Below, in pieces: positions 37,830 through 49,479 of a stretch of 64,000 bases of DNA. This DNA comes from Mactromeris polynyma (taxonomy: Eukaryota > Mollusca > Bivalvia > Venerida > Mactridae). The notes under the pieces were generated by a model that was not told where the DNA came from, made no database searches, and worked only from the letters and a program-made list of their open reading frames with translations. The stretch is taken from positions 1,054,001 to 1,118,000 of the forward strand of contig JASFXZ010000039.1 in assembly GCA_032209605.1 (NCBI GenBank). The letters run 5' to 3'. A program made the translations under genes and the position numbers. Each line of letters opens with the position of its first letter. Position 1 is the stretch's first letter.

Positions 37830-38274
37830 TTTGCTCTGCCTCTCCTGCCACACGAGGACATTCGACCAGCTTTAGACAACTTAAAGCAGAAAAATGAAGA
37901 CGAAACAATGGCATGATATCTTACGTATGTCGAAACAACATGGCTACAGTCAACAGTATGGAGCCCTGCGAATTGGTCCGTATACGGTCGCTCCATTCGT
38001 ACCAATAATGACGTTGAAGGTTGGCACAACCGTCTGAACAGGAGAGCTAAGAAAGGTAATCTGCCATTCTACCTGCTGGTAGAGCTTCTCCACGGCGAAG
38101 CACGGGAAATTAAACACCAGTAAGTTGGTAAAGGAGAGGAAATTAAAGAGGCGGCAGACACGGACGACACAGGGACGACTATGGGCGGTGTGGGAGAGAT
38201 ATGGGAAGAAAGAGATATCATCGAGTGAGTTGTTGATTGAGTGTGGGCATTTGTACGGCCCAGTAGATCGGTGA
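37830..38274 (+). pseudogene. MULE-type transposase C-terminal remnant
   Basis: In one frame the sequence reads FALPLLPHEDIRPALDNL, an in-frame TGA at 37914, YVETTWLQSTVWSP, then RTNNDVEGWHNRLN and LPFYLLVELLHGEA, ending at TAA 38121. The TNND-EGWH-RLN and LPFYLL-LLH blocks are typical of the C-terminal region of MULE transposase-domain proteins, many with FLYWCH zinc fingers, in invertebrate genomes. One base later, in another frame, TQGRLWAVWERYGKK, SSSELLIECGHLYGP continues the same protein to a TGA at 38272. At least one stop and one frameshift make it inactive. The N-terminal and catalytic parts are not seen. Confidence 0.7.
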
Positions 38275-38319
38275 GAGTTTTGTTGCGTGAGTGTGAATTT
38301 GTTAATGATTGATGATATG

Positions 38320-38600
38320 TATGCTGTATATATGTGTGTTTTTTTGTATGTGTAGACTTTTATTTGATGATGTGATATTTACAATGTGCTGTATCTATAT
38401 GTGTGTTTGTTTGTATGTATGAATGCCTGGGTGTAGATTATGGTGTAGACTATTATTTGATGATGATGATGTGATATTTATGTGCTGTATATGTATGTGT
38501 GTTTGTTTGTATATCTGAATGCCTGATTATGTTGTAGACTATTATTTGATCTTGTTCTATTTATAATGTGCTGTGTATATGTCTGAATTCTGGGTGTTGG
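38320..38600. repeat. Three diverged copies of an approximately 90-bp repeat
   Basis: Tgtgtgtttgtttgtat, gaatgcctg, gtagactattatttgat and aatgtgctgta recur in order near 38330, 38400 and 38490, inside the MULE-like element after the transposase remnant. Confidence 0.6.
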
Positions 38601-39097
38601 TAGCTGTAATATTAAATAACAGTTCAATTACAAAATAAACTCTATACTTTGTTCTGTTGTGTTCATAATAACACCAAAAAAGTCAACTTAAGCAGTTGGT
38701 TTTATAACGTAATCAATAGTAACTGAACAAACAATCATAAATAGTCACTCACAAGTACTATATAGATTGTATGCAAACACACATTAAACATTTATTTCGA
38801 CATCTTTTCATGTCAATCTGGGTTGTTTCGTCTAGAAATCGTATAATACAATAAATACATTTTTCGAGCTTAAAGCTTTTTTCTACTCTGGAAATAAAAG
38901 ATAAACAAACACAAATGTACTCATAACATGATAAAATGACATTTTGGAACATATTAAATGAAATGTATCTTGTATAAAAATCATTCTTCTACTCGGGAAA
39001 TAAAAGATAGACAAATACAAATGTACTAATAACAGGATAACAAAATATTTATCATTATTTGAATTTATTATAACATGTAAATATCTTTTTCATAAAG

Positions 39098-40050
39098 CGG
39101 GCCGTTTTGACCTACAATCGGGGCCGTTTTGACTGCTATTCAACTAAAATGATAGATTATACGAGAAAGATTAGAAGGCTACTAAAATAAGCAGACTTTA
39201 AATAACTTTCATCGCCAGTTTTAAGCCGAAAAATCATATCAAAACAACAATATTAACAGCATTGGCATACCGGTGCGGAGACACACACCTGAATTCGGTG
39301 GAATTTATTGTTTACCTGTAGAACTCTCCATTTGTTTCGTTTCAGGTGTTTCTGTAGTTTCTTTACTGGATGAAGACATAACCAGACGACATATAAAGAA
39401 ATGATTAATATAAAATTATAAAAACACTTCTCATTTATGTTTAGGCATATAGACTTGCCACGACCCAACACGAAAAACTTGTTTACGTCGAGACGGTGTT
39501 TAAAATAATTACACAACGTGAGAATCGATCAATTCGGCTAAAATTCGATCAAGTTTGGTATTCCGGTCTTCTGTTTCATACGGTTTAGCATTGACCCCAT
39601 GTCTTGTCTTCTCGAACACTAAAGAACTATCATTTACATGTGCTACATTGGACATTTGATGGTTGAAAATAGTCTTAGGAATTGTTATGTAATATCGTAG
39701 GTCATAGCGATCTTGTTTTAAGAGTTAACATGTTTATACACTGGCCATATGTATTCATTATTTATGGCGCATTGTAGACATAATCTGACTTGATTTCCCG
39801 GAGTCGATCAATAAATCATCCATTTCACTTATATGCGTGAGAGAGAATAAAACATCTAATACGTCACGTATAATAATGATTTATGCTCAGCGTGCAATTA
39901 CCGAATATTCAGTCTTTTTATCGTGTTTGTTATTTATATCAAGCAATCGTCTTTTTTAATCACCCGACTATCTCTTGTTCTCACCGAGCTTTTTGTTCTT
40001 TTTCTTCCAAATGAAGGTCACGAGTCGTTTCCGACTGTAATGTTGACCTA
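39098..40050. other. Geneless stretch
   Basis: No exon or repeat is supported. An 87-codon minus-strand frame at 39516-39253 lacks family features. Confidence 0.3.
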
Positions 40051-40051
40051 C

Positions 40052-40244
40052 CTGAGGAGATGAGACAGCCATCACTTTTCCAATGAATAAAACACTTATA
40101 AAAAAGAACGTTTGTAGCTGCTCTGTATTCTCTTAGTGCAGCCTTGAAGCTTTCCAGTGTTGTGGCATCAGTGATGTCAACTGGCAGCTTATTCCATTCC
40201 CGTATAGTACGTGGATTGAAGGAGTTGTTGTAAGTGCGCGACCA
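40052..40244 (-). pseudogene. Non-LTR retrotransposon (LINE) reverse transcriptase 3' fragment
   Basis: On the minus strand, W-S-R-T-YNNSFNPRTIREWNKLP is followed by DITDATTLESFKAALRE. The F-PRTIREWN-LP pattern followed by a SFK..L segment is the usual C-terminus of CR1/Jockey-type reverse transcriptase ORFs. Only about 60 codons remain, consistent with 5' truncation, the common fate of LINE copies. Upstream the similarity ends abruptly near 40250. Confidence 0.65.
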
Positions 40245-40299
40245 GGTTTATCATTAAATGGTTTATTGCTGTTCATGCATAGTCAATGTCATGGAAAAT

Positions 40300-42074
40300 G
40301 AAACCACAATATCAGTGTTGTACACGGCACTAGTTAGCTGTGTATATGTTATATTTTGGGAAATGGCGGGTTAAGAATGAAGGTCTGTTAGGTCTGGGCT
40401 CCCAGTTCAGGTTAGTAGTTGAGCATCCAACACCCTAGATCTATGTGAAAAAACATACGATGTGCATTCCAACAGGATCATTCGAAACAGAACCCTTATT
40501 CAAACAAATAACTTAGTTTTTTTTATATATACCGTTTTATAGTAATCATTTCTTTATCTGTCGTCTGATTTGCATTGAAGTATATTCGAAAAATATTGTT
40601 GCAACCCCCAAGATGAATATTTGGCCACATTGAGAAATTTGTGAATCCTAGATGTATTAGAATATCATTTTGGGCATGCAGCGTTATGAGAGCAGCCGTG
40701 AAATTCAGTAGGAGCTCTTGTAGCATGACTCCAAGACAACATGAAAAAATAGACTCTTATGACTGAATATTGACAAGTTTACTGTATTATAATACTAGTG
40801 TAACGAAGTTTAAGTGACATTTTAGCTTGCTGTTCATTCAACATAAATTTCTTATTACATGTACATGTTTTCACATTGTTACATTTGGGTGCAATAATTA
40901 CTACATGTACTTTTGAATTGACTTTTCTTTATTTACTGACACAGAAAGAATGATAATCAACACTGACCTTAACTGTTGCTGCACCTCAGTCGGCTGCACC
41001 GAAACTGCCGATTAGCTCTCCTTTCTTTCGACATAACAACATCTTGATATATATATATAAATGTACATGTATATTTTCAAAACACAGGAGGGATATCGGC
41101 TGTTGAAACTAACTCGATATAGATAAGTGGAAACCTGTTAAACTGTAATACAAAACGGCGATTGAACCAATACTGTCTGTACACAATCATGCGTAACACC
41201 ATCAAATACAAGCAGCATTACGTGTACTAGCATTTTAGCATAAGCTTCAAAGTGCATTATATTTTGATTATAATATTTTGTGGCTAAATAGTTTGATTAT
41301 ACTAATTTATAAAGTTTAATACATCTCAAGTTAATGACAGCAAAATGACTACAAAACTGCCCACGTACTCGGGATATGTGGCTTACTGACGACTTTTTCC
41401 TGTCCGCATATCTACTTCATGACGGCGACTTTGAGTATTTCATGAAACACACGCTGGAACTTAAAATGTGTCGGTATCTGGTAATCTGCCCTGTTGATTT
41501 ATGATACACTATGACGTCCCAGACTGGTTGTGTAATTGTCACCACTCTACTAAGTAAAATAATTATAATTTCTTACAGTTTCGGCAAGACTCACATTTTA
41601 GAAGTAAAAGTCGCGGATCCCTTGTCGAAATCTCACACATACATTATACTGCCACACTATTATCTCTACTCTGGTTATACAAATCAGGACATATCTAAAA
41701 CTACAGCAATTGTCTGTTTTTCTTGCAATATAACTAGTAATTGAGAGCTAATATGTACTAGTTTACCGTTTACCAGCCATTTCATCATGAAGTGAAGCTC
41801 CTTAGTTTCAGGAATGAACAATAAATGTATTTGCGTTTATTTATCGTCGCCATCGGTTTCCCATATGGGCGACGCCTCCAGAAGAATGTTAGTAATCTTA
41901 GAGGATAGTGCATTATACAGAAGATGTCCCAGTTCCAGAAGCAGCCCCTGGTTCTTTTCAGTTATGGATGGAATACCTTAAGTTCATGGACCCGCTTTAG
42001 GATCAGTTTAGGACCATCAGTATGTCGATTGACCAATTGTGAGCACAACTCTGCATTACTGGCGCTCGGTTAAA
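40300..42074. other. Geneless stretch
   Basis: I see nothing coding and no structured repeat. A short AT run (atatatatatata) lies at about 41049. Confidence 0.3.
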
Positions 42075-42075
42075 T

Positions 42076-42396
42076 TAAGCCCCAGTCACACTGCACTTAA
42101 GACAGGTATAAGACAGGTCTACGACTGGAAAAATGGGACCGAGTCCTGCGTCGTCTTTTAGAGTCGTACACCGACGCAGATCTAAAGCCCCAGTCACACT
42201 GCACTTAAGACAGGTATAAGACAGGTCTACCACTGGAAAAACGGAGGGAGTCCTTCGTCGTCTTTGAGAGTGGTACGTCGACGCAGATCTAAAGCCCCAA
42301 TCACACTGCACTTAAGACAGGTATAAGACAGGTCTACCACTGGAAAAACGGAGGGAGTCCTTCGTCGTCTTTGAGAGTGGTACGTCGACGCTGGAC
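42076..42396 (+). repeat. 107-bp tandem triplet of a MITE end
   Basis: Units beginning taaagccccagtcacactgc start at about 42076, 42183 and 42290, an exact 107-bp spacing. Each unit carries the same terminal sequence as the MITE at 14008, then aagacaggtataagacaggt and a CpG-rich tail. This looks like tandem amplification of one MITE end. Confidence 0.85.
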
Positions 42397-42532
42397 TAAA
42401 AGGCTGTCGTAGCTGTTTTTTTAACATGTCAAAAACCTTATGACTCGACTCTCCAGTCCTACATAGTCGTGCGTTCACGTACGTCCGACGTACGTCAGAC
42501 GTACGACAACTTATGTCAAGTCTAAGGTTGTC

Positions 42533-43452
42533 TAAAGCCCCGGTCACAACCGGCCGTACACCTGTCTGCGGCGGGTCTACGATGGATTTCGCACGTTTTT
42601 AAACCCTCAGGAGCCCACAGGAGCACGCAGGCCGCCACAGGAGGCTGTTGAACATGTCCAACAGTTTCTGCGGTTGTCTACATATTTTCGTGAACGCACG
42701 TGACACGTGCAGTCATCGCAAGGAGGAGCATAGAGCTGCACGTACATCTTGCGGTGACTGCAACGTTTGTTACTGGCACCAGATGCATATTTATTCTGCG
42801 GTGGCTGCAATATCGCCGCACAACCAATTACGTACTTGCACTATGCAAACGAGGCAAGGTGACCGCACACCTTACGGCAAACTTGCGCTCGCTATAGAGC
42901 GGAAGTACGATCATCTTAGATCGGAGATGGAACTGGAGTCTGAGACCCAAGACAAGAAACGCCTCTTGGGTATATGGTAAGGTCGACGGAGTAAGGTCGG
43001 ATCCGGCATCCTCAAGACAGTGTTCTTGAAGCCGAAATGACCTCTTGTACTCGCCTGGTATATATATACATTCGAAATATTTGCACGTGACTCGAGAAGC
43101 TCACGTACGCACTTCGTTCGAACATCGCAAGGACTTCTTGCAGTCGTCTTACGGAGCCGTGCGGAGTCGTACACAGCATTGCGGAGCCACACCTTGCCGT
43201 ACGTCAGTTGCACGTCACCTGCACGGGGTTGTACGTTCAACTTGCGGGTATTATGTAGGTGTTTCGTGAGGACGCTGCAAGACACTCGCAATGGCCCGTA
43301 CGGCGAATGTAAGTTGCCTGTAGGATGTCTGTACAGTTGCTATAGCCGTGTCCAATCGCAAAAAAAACCCATAGGGATTTGCCCACAACCCGACCGCAGC
43401 TGCGGAAACGTACGTGCAACAAACCGCACGTTGAGTTGTGACCGAGGCTTTA
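42533..43452. mobile_element. CpG-rich MITE, 920 bp
   Basis: The ends TAAAGCCCCGGTCACAAC and, inverted, TAAAGCCTCGGTCACAAC match at 17 of 18 positions. The interior is unusually GC- and CpG-rich for this window and full of tacgt, cgtac and gcacg words, so it is open in several frames without resembling protein. It lies directly after the tandem of related ends. Confidence 0.8.
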
Positions 43453-43645
43453 ACTAGTCCAGAGAGTTTAATTGTCGTACGTCGCCGTAGGACTAGTCCT
43501 ACGTCGTCATGCGTTATCGTGCGATAACGTAAGACATATGTCCTGCGTCGAAGTACGTCAAGTCCTACCAGTCTTGCGTTGTCGTAAGACTGTCTTCCGA
43601 TGACGCAAGTCTGACGTACGACAAATGCAGGGCTAGACCGACCAC

Positions 43646-43771
43646 TATATAAAGCGGACGTTCTTTGTTGACAGGTCGTTTTATGTCGAGATTCCGGACA
43701 TGCCACCCAAAGTAAACAAGAAGGGGAAACGGAGAGCAGTGAAGGAAGTCACATTGGGACTACCGTTCTAG
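43646..43771 (+). promoter_or_regulatory. TATA box followed by a short Lys-rich frame
   Basis: TATATAAAG at 43646-43654 stands in GC-rich DNA. About 46 bp downstream an ATG at 43700 opens a 23-codon frame, MPPKVNKKGKRRAVKE through LGLPF, ending in TAG at 43769. The spacing is right for a core promoter, leader and start codon. It may be the captured 5' end of a gene carried by the surrounding transposon nest. This is inference from layout; no homology is recognised. Confidence 0.3.
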
Positions 43772-44048
43772 CTCCCTCATCAGATCTCTATGTGCCAAAA
43801 AGTGGCATTTGCTGTATCTATGGCCGGACCCACCAGCACCTCCTCCTTCTCATTATTAAAGGACGTCTTATCAGGACTAGAAAGGCTATGTTTGCGACGT
43901 GCTGCTGCTGTAGCAATTGTTATGCCGCTAGGACTGAACCCAGTCTTTCTGGTGGAACGTGAACCATGATGTTCACACACCGAAGTTGTATCTATGAAGC
44001 CTGCAGTGCACTTAATTTTATATAGTCCGTGCTGATAGACAAGACTAC
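43772..44048. other. Unassigned unique block within the CpG-rich nest
   Basis: This block has ordinary base composition, unlike its flanks. On the minus strand a frame open across it ends at 43780 and contains GSRSTRKTGFSPSGITIATA. I do not recognise it; it could be captured genomic sequence between two transposon ends. Confidence 0.3.
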
Positions 44049-44127
44049 GTGCGTCAGTCGTGCGTTGACGTGCGTCGTCATATGTACATGACGTACGACG
44101 ACGCACGTCAACGCACGACTGACACAC
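44049..44127. repeat. Large palindrome (35-bp arms)
   Basis: The left arm begins gtgcgtcagtcgtgcgttga and the right arm ends with the inverse, tcaacgcacgactgacacac. The arms pair over about 35 bp with one or two mismatches around a loop of about 8 bases (atgtacatga). It could extrude as a cruciform or mark a transposon end. Confidence 0.85.
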
Positions 44128-44681
44128 GACGACATACGTCAACGCCCGACAGTTGCTTCTCAGATTGTGGCACGTCCTACAACTGCTTGAAAATCTGTCT
44201 AAACCCGAGGAGTCCTACGTATTCAGATTGCAAAAATATTTCTATACTCACGCAAAATGTAAGATTTCTCAAACTTCATGAACTAACCTAGGGATGCAAG
44301 ATATGAGATTAAAACACACTAAAATGACATTTAAAAGGACATATCACAGGTACAAAAATGTAGGTTGATAATTCAGTATCGTGTTATCTTGATGCACGGT
44401 TCTATGACGTAGGGCACTACATCTTATAAAATGTGCGAACATTATTCCAATGTTATTTGCATATATCAATATCACACATCGGAACCGTTATGTCTGGTTA
44501 CTCAAAATTGCAAATAATCATATTGAGTTGATTTTGAGGTACACGATTGTTAACATATCATTTGCTCGTCTAGGAATTACAAATAAATATGTATGTAAGG
44601 GATATAACATGCTTTGTTATGTACTGCGCCATTTCTCTCCCTCTAACTGTCTGATTAATAACAACAAACATAGGAGATTGA

Positions 44682-44754
44682 CACGAGTTATCTCCCTTTA
44701 TCCCTTCTTGTATACATACATGTATTAAGAAGAGATAAAGGGAGAGAACTCGTG
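44682..44754. repeat. Hairpin with gagttatctcccttta arms
   Basis: The arm cacgagttatctcccttta plus tcccttct pairs with agagataaagggagagaact plus cgtg over about 27 bp, with a 20-base loop containing atacatacatgtat. The structure resembles a tiny MITE. Confidence 0.75.
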
Positions 44755-46418
44755 GCAGCCTCATGTGACAACACGTGCCGATGTGAAACAAAATATTTAT
44801 AAAATAATTATATAAAATGTATGTAACTTATTAGTACCTGTAAATATCATAGTTTGAGATTCGCGTCATATTTTATAGTTGAAAATCGTCATAAACTCAA
44901 ACTTGCTCAACGAAACAATATTATCATGCAGTTTATATATGTGAAATGTTCACAAAGGAGATAGAGAAATCAATGTACATTCGCATGTAGCCTGGTATGT
45001 TTATTGTCATAAGATATCGACATTATATGACATACTCGTATATGAAGGTGTGCATATTAACAATAGACTTTGAATGCGTTAAAGTTTATATTTGCATGTA
45101 CATGTAGTATAATTATGTTCATGTTTTTTATTCAAGTTGCATCTCCGTCGTATGTTGTGTGTATTGTAATATCTTATTTGAACTTGTTGCTTTTATAAAT
45201 ATCATTGCTGTTTTGTAAATTATTTTACATTGAACAAGAACGTTTAAGTCCTAAATCTGCCATCACGGAAACACCGATGCCATTCAAAAACTGGAATACT
45301 TAATACTAGTCGTCTATGTGTATATGTTGGAAATCAATGACCATATAGTGATTGAGTGTGGGGTTGGCTAGCCGTTAAATCGATTTAAACCCCCAGTATT
45401 TTTACTGACAGTTCCAAGGCTGTAATTCGCTGTTTGGTTATTATTTCTTTTCTTGTTTTAAATGTACATTGTATGTTAAACATGTATTTCCCTTTCCCCT
45501 GTGCACTATTTTCACTTGATATAGAGTTCATGTTATTTTTGCCCCGTTTCGGCCTTATTGTTGCCAGCTGTCTTGTCTTGTCTTGTGATCTTTTCCATCC
45601 ATTAATACCCACTGTTTGTCCTCTTTGATTCTCCTAGTTATTCCTTATGGTCAGCCAGGCCATTCCTTGCGCCGCTGTTCCCTTACGTATGTACCATTGA
45701 GCCTCCTCAAGTGCCTTATGTTTTATGGATTGTTGTTTTCCCGGAGGTCTGTGGTGGAGAGGTATGTATGTACTAATATGTGGCGTTCCCTATAGTAACT
45801 TATTCTCTCCCTTTGCATCATATTGTATGTTTGGGTCGGAGTCTTCCCAAGTTCATTGCAAACTTTTATAATTCAGTGTGGTCTGATGACGCCATTTTAT
45901 ACACAGTGAGCGTTTTTACTAGTACATGTATTTAATAAATAGAGGATCTTTCATGAGTGGTCATTAATTTATTAAACGAGTGTTCTAAAAACGAGGTTTT
46001 ATCGAGTTTTTATCGGTTTTATAAATTATTCAATAAAATTGAACACGAAAGAAAGATCTTCTAATCATGACATAAGAGCAGAAACGGCTGATTTCGCTAA
46101 AGCATTACCTTAACCCCTTTTATGCTAGCAGAGTATATGACGTGTGTAATTCGGTCTTCGGTAAACAAAAGCTGACGCATCAAAAACTAGTTCCGACAAT
46201 TTTATTTTTTATTTTTCAGCCACAAGATACGAGTTCAACTGATGATATTAACACAATTTTCAATGAAATAAAATGTCATACTACATACAAAATAAACATT
46301 TAACAATGTCAACATCATTTGAGCGTGTCTAAGTCACACTTGTTTTGTTGTGGCGTCGTACACACGTGAGTTTTTATTTCACAGTGTATTATCGAAAATA
46401 ATACATTGGTGATATTAC
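44755..46418. other. Geneless stretch, part probably old repeat
   Basis: The segment from about 45365 (ggctagccgttaaatcgatt) to 45900 has a base composition and pyrimidine-rich style unlike its flanks and may be the end of a retroelement, but I see no coding remnant in it. The rest is AT-rich with no features. Confidence 0.3.
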
Positions 46419-47409
46419 CTATGGTGGCATATTACTGCCACCAGTTAGCATGATAGCGTTCGCGAATTAATTCGTGTTAACCACTTAATTGTTACGATAA
46501 TTATCTAGCTATCTAGTTAATATTCGTGATAAATTTTCGGTAAGATAAATATCATACAACTTGAAACAGGCTTGAAAGTGCCCAGAACTGCCACCTCTTA
46601 CCTTTTTATGATGTATTACACTAGATTTAAGTGGTAACACGAATCTTATCTAGTTGTCCACTTATTATGTTACTTAATAACTAAAATTCGCGAATTTCAC
46701 TTAAGATTCGTGTTACCACTTATTCATAAATGCAAGTTTGGCTTCTAGATGTAAGTTGTAACACGAATCTTATCTAGTTGACCACTTATTATGTTACTTA
46801 ATAACTCAAATTCGCGAATTTCACTTAAGATTCGTGTTACCACTTATTTATTTTTGGCTTCTAGATGTAAGTGGTAACACGAATCTTATCTAGTTGACCA
46901 CTTATTATGTTACTTAATAACTCAAATTCGCGAATTTCACTTAAGATTCGTGTTACCACTTATTTATTTTTGGCTTCTAGATGTAAGTGGTAACACGAAT
47001 CTTATCTAGTTGACCACTTATTATGTTACTTAATAACTCAAATTCGCGAATTTCACTTAAGATTCGTGTTACCACTTACATCTAGAAGCCAAAATTGCAT
47101 TTATAAATAAGTGGTAACACGAATCTTAAGTGAAATTCGCGAATTTGAGTTATTAAGTAACATAATAAGTGGACAACTAGATAAGATTCGTGTTACCACT
47201 TAAATCTAGTGTAATACATCATAAAAGGGTAAGAGGTGGCAGTTCTGGGCACTTTCAAGCCTGTTTCTAGTTGTATGATATTTATCTTACCGAAAATTTA
47301 TCACGAATATTAACTAGATAGCTAGATAATTATCGTAATAATTAAGTGGTTAACACGAATTAATTCGCGAACGCTATCATGCTAACTGGTGGCAGTAATA
47401 TGCCACCAT
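46419..47409. mobile_element. Foldback element with approximately 990-bp inverted-repeat structure
   Basis: The left arm, from ATGGTGGCATATTACTGCCA, and the right arm, ending with its inverse at 47409, are nearly identical for at least 200 bp. Inside, units of 117-123 bp containing aagtggtaacacgaatctta and aaattcgcgaatttcactta repeat about four times in one direction and once in the other. Each unit is partly self-complementary (cacgaatctta with taagattcgtg). No coding capacity. The arms match so well that the insertion is probably recent. Confidence 0.9.
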
Positions 47410-48529
47410 AATTACCACCGTTTACACCGTATGTTATCATTCGGAAAACCTCGTAGAGTAACAAAGCGGTACGGAAATATCCGAGAGCTGTCGATAACGC
47501 GTAGGTTATGTTATAAAATCATTTTTCGCACATATTAACATTTAAATAACGTTAAACTTGCACATGAGGCCACACGTACCTAATTAACATGACGTTTTGG
47601 CGAATTTTCATGATTATTTGCACTCTAGGTTTTAAGATAATTACAGTTACACTACAGACATCCTTAACACGCTGTTTACTGCGTCGGGTGCGCTTTACAA
47701 AGGTATTAAAAGGAGCCATATATTTTGTCAGCAAGCGAGATCTGTTTATTTTGAATCGTCCCTCGAACACGTACTTAGTTCGTCTAGATCCCCCGGATGT
47801 TCAAGCCACCCCATTAGCGGATACACCGATAGACAAGTGTTCAGACAAGTTGCGTCCTTCAGTGGACAGTTCCGGAGAGGGCGCTCTGTAAAAGCCAACA
47901 CCAAAGTGGTTAGACAAGTTTCACTGAAGTGTTCAATGTAAGACACTTTAATTTGAGATCTATGATATTCATTGACAATCGGGAAGTTTTAATTTCAGTT
48001 TCAGCAGATAATCGCCAACTTCCCATCATCCTGAAGTCACGCAGGTCACGTACAATCTTTACTGACATATGTATATTTACATCCTGATACTTTAAAACTA
48101 GTTTTGTGCTTAAGTGAGTTTTAAGGATTGTTGGCTTAGAATATAAATTTTGGACAAGGGGTTAATTAACATAAACGCCATTTCTGTAACACCTTCGAGG
48201 CGTGTTGAGTCGTTTATGAAAAGTGATATCTACCGAGAGTTATCGTATCACCTTTCTCCGGTCATTAAATCCTCATATCACGTTGATACAATTATAATTT
48301 GGTCATGCAATCATTCTTACTTGGTTTGACAAGTTATAAGTAGGTATTATAGCCATGTGAATGATCGCCCTCTCACACAATCGCGCAATTTGTTACTTCC
48401 TAAATGAAATTTTAAAGAGACCATTTCTGCAGTAAAATACGTGAGACATGCACATACAAGTTTCAACAAAACCACGCCTTCATGAAACATGTCACAAATC
48501 AAATAACAGTTTTTTTAAATGGGGCTTTA
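47410..48529. other. Geneless stretch
   Basis: A 100-codon plus-strand frame (47589-47891) and an overlapping minus-strand frame are open, but neither shows family features or splice context. The interval is somewhat richer in CpG than average. Confidence 0.3.
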
Positions 48530-48770
48530 TAAACAGCCAGGGTCATGTAGAGATTTTTCCAGCTACTACGGTGTAGGAAGACACCAAATGCCCCTTCTAG
48601 CTATTTTGGGTATATACGGGTACCTGGGTTGTATCACTGACATGTCGAAAACCAACAGGATAGCTTCCTTACGTACAAATGCTACTTCCTTGTTGGGATT
48701 CGAACCCACATCAGAGAGGGGCAAGTGATTTAAGGTCAGCGACCACAACTACTAGATCAAGATGGCCGCC
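48530..48770 (-). mobile_element. tRNA-derived SINE, second copy of the 26150 family
   Basis: On the minus strand CTTGATCTAGTAGTTGTGG (A-box region) precedes GGGTTCGAATCCCAAC (B box) with normal spacing. Gaggggca lies between them as in the copy at 26150, and both end with a cagccagg...ttttccag segment. Orientation is the same in both. Confidence 0.7.
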
Positions 48771-49103
48771 AATGAAATTGAAACTAGTGCTTTTTTATAA
48801 TACATTAATACTGTGAGTTCTTCATTTTTTCTCTTATCTTAATAAAAGCGAACACAAACAAATTTAATATAAGCTTACGATATTTATTTTGCCAATACAC
48901 ATCAAATTAAGAGAATAATGTACTTTTTTTTTTTTGTTCAACTAAAGACACTCCTTTTAACTAAACTTGTTAGGCTCATCCCATAATTAAAGCGGTATGA
49001 CACTTTTCCCCTTCTGCTATGGTTATATATACATGTATATGCTAGTTTAAAACCACCCTCATAACACCTCATTTCAAAGACAGACTTCAGCTGGTTTGGT
49101 ATA
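48771..49103. other. Geneless AT-rich stretch
   Basis: It contains a T-homopolymer of about 13 bases near 48924 and nothing else recognisable. Confidence 0.3.
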
Positions 49104-49380
49104 GATAGTTCCGACATCTACAATATTTACCTCCCTTGTTCTTAATCTTCCGCCATGTTGATAGGCAAAACAGATATATAAGCACTTATAGGAGTAATTC
49201 CTAAATATGTGATAATTGAGAAAATTCCAAGAGGATAATGAATCAGTTATTTTTTATATCTGATTATTTTATCATCATTTAAATAATATTCCCTATAAAC
49301 TTTTATGGAAATTGACCTATCACTATGGCCGACTATTCAGAACAAGGGAGGTAAATATTGTAAATGTGGGAACTATCCAT
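49104..49380. mobile_element. MITE, about 277 bp
   Basis: The left end gatagttccgacatctacaa plus tatttacctcccttgttct is mirrored by agaacaagggaggtaaatat plus tgtaaatgtgggaactat at the right. The arms pair over about 40 bp with several mismatches and enclose AT-rich noncoding DNA. Confidence 0.8.
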
Positions 49381-49479
49381 TGATGTGTTTCTTACCTGGA
49401 TGTAGCAGATATCAAAACGAGAGGATGAATTGTGACATATTTAAGAGGATTTTCTATTTATCGTTTTGGTAAAGCTTAA

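Larger units (their letters stand above)
37259..39097 (+). mobile_element. MULE-like element with long terminal inverted repeats
   Basis: The left 170-190 bp, starting CTTTATGAAAAAGATATTTA, reappear inverted at the right edge (ending taaatatctttttcataaag at 39097). Shared internal strings include attcaaataatgataaat, gttatcctg and tatcttttatttcc. A further inverted partial copy lies at about 38755-38985, so the right side is duplicated. Long terminal inverted repeats of this size are typical of Mutator-like elements, and the interior carries a matching transposase remnant at 37830-38274. A 9-bp target duplication was not evident. Confidence 0.65.

Noticed and set aside
42075..43706. Many overlapping Arg/Cys-rich frames on both strands
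   Set aside because: They come from GC-rich MITE sequence with few stops; no family pattern and heavy overlap in all frames.
47589..47891. 100-codon plus-strand frame
   Set aside because: Overlaps an equally open minus-strand frame; no conserved motif and no splice signals supporting an exon.
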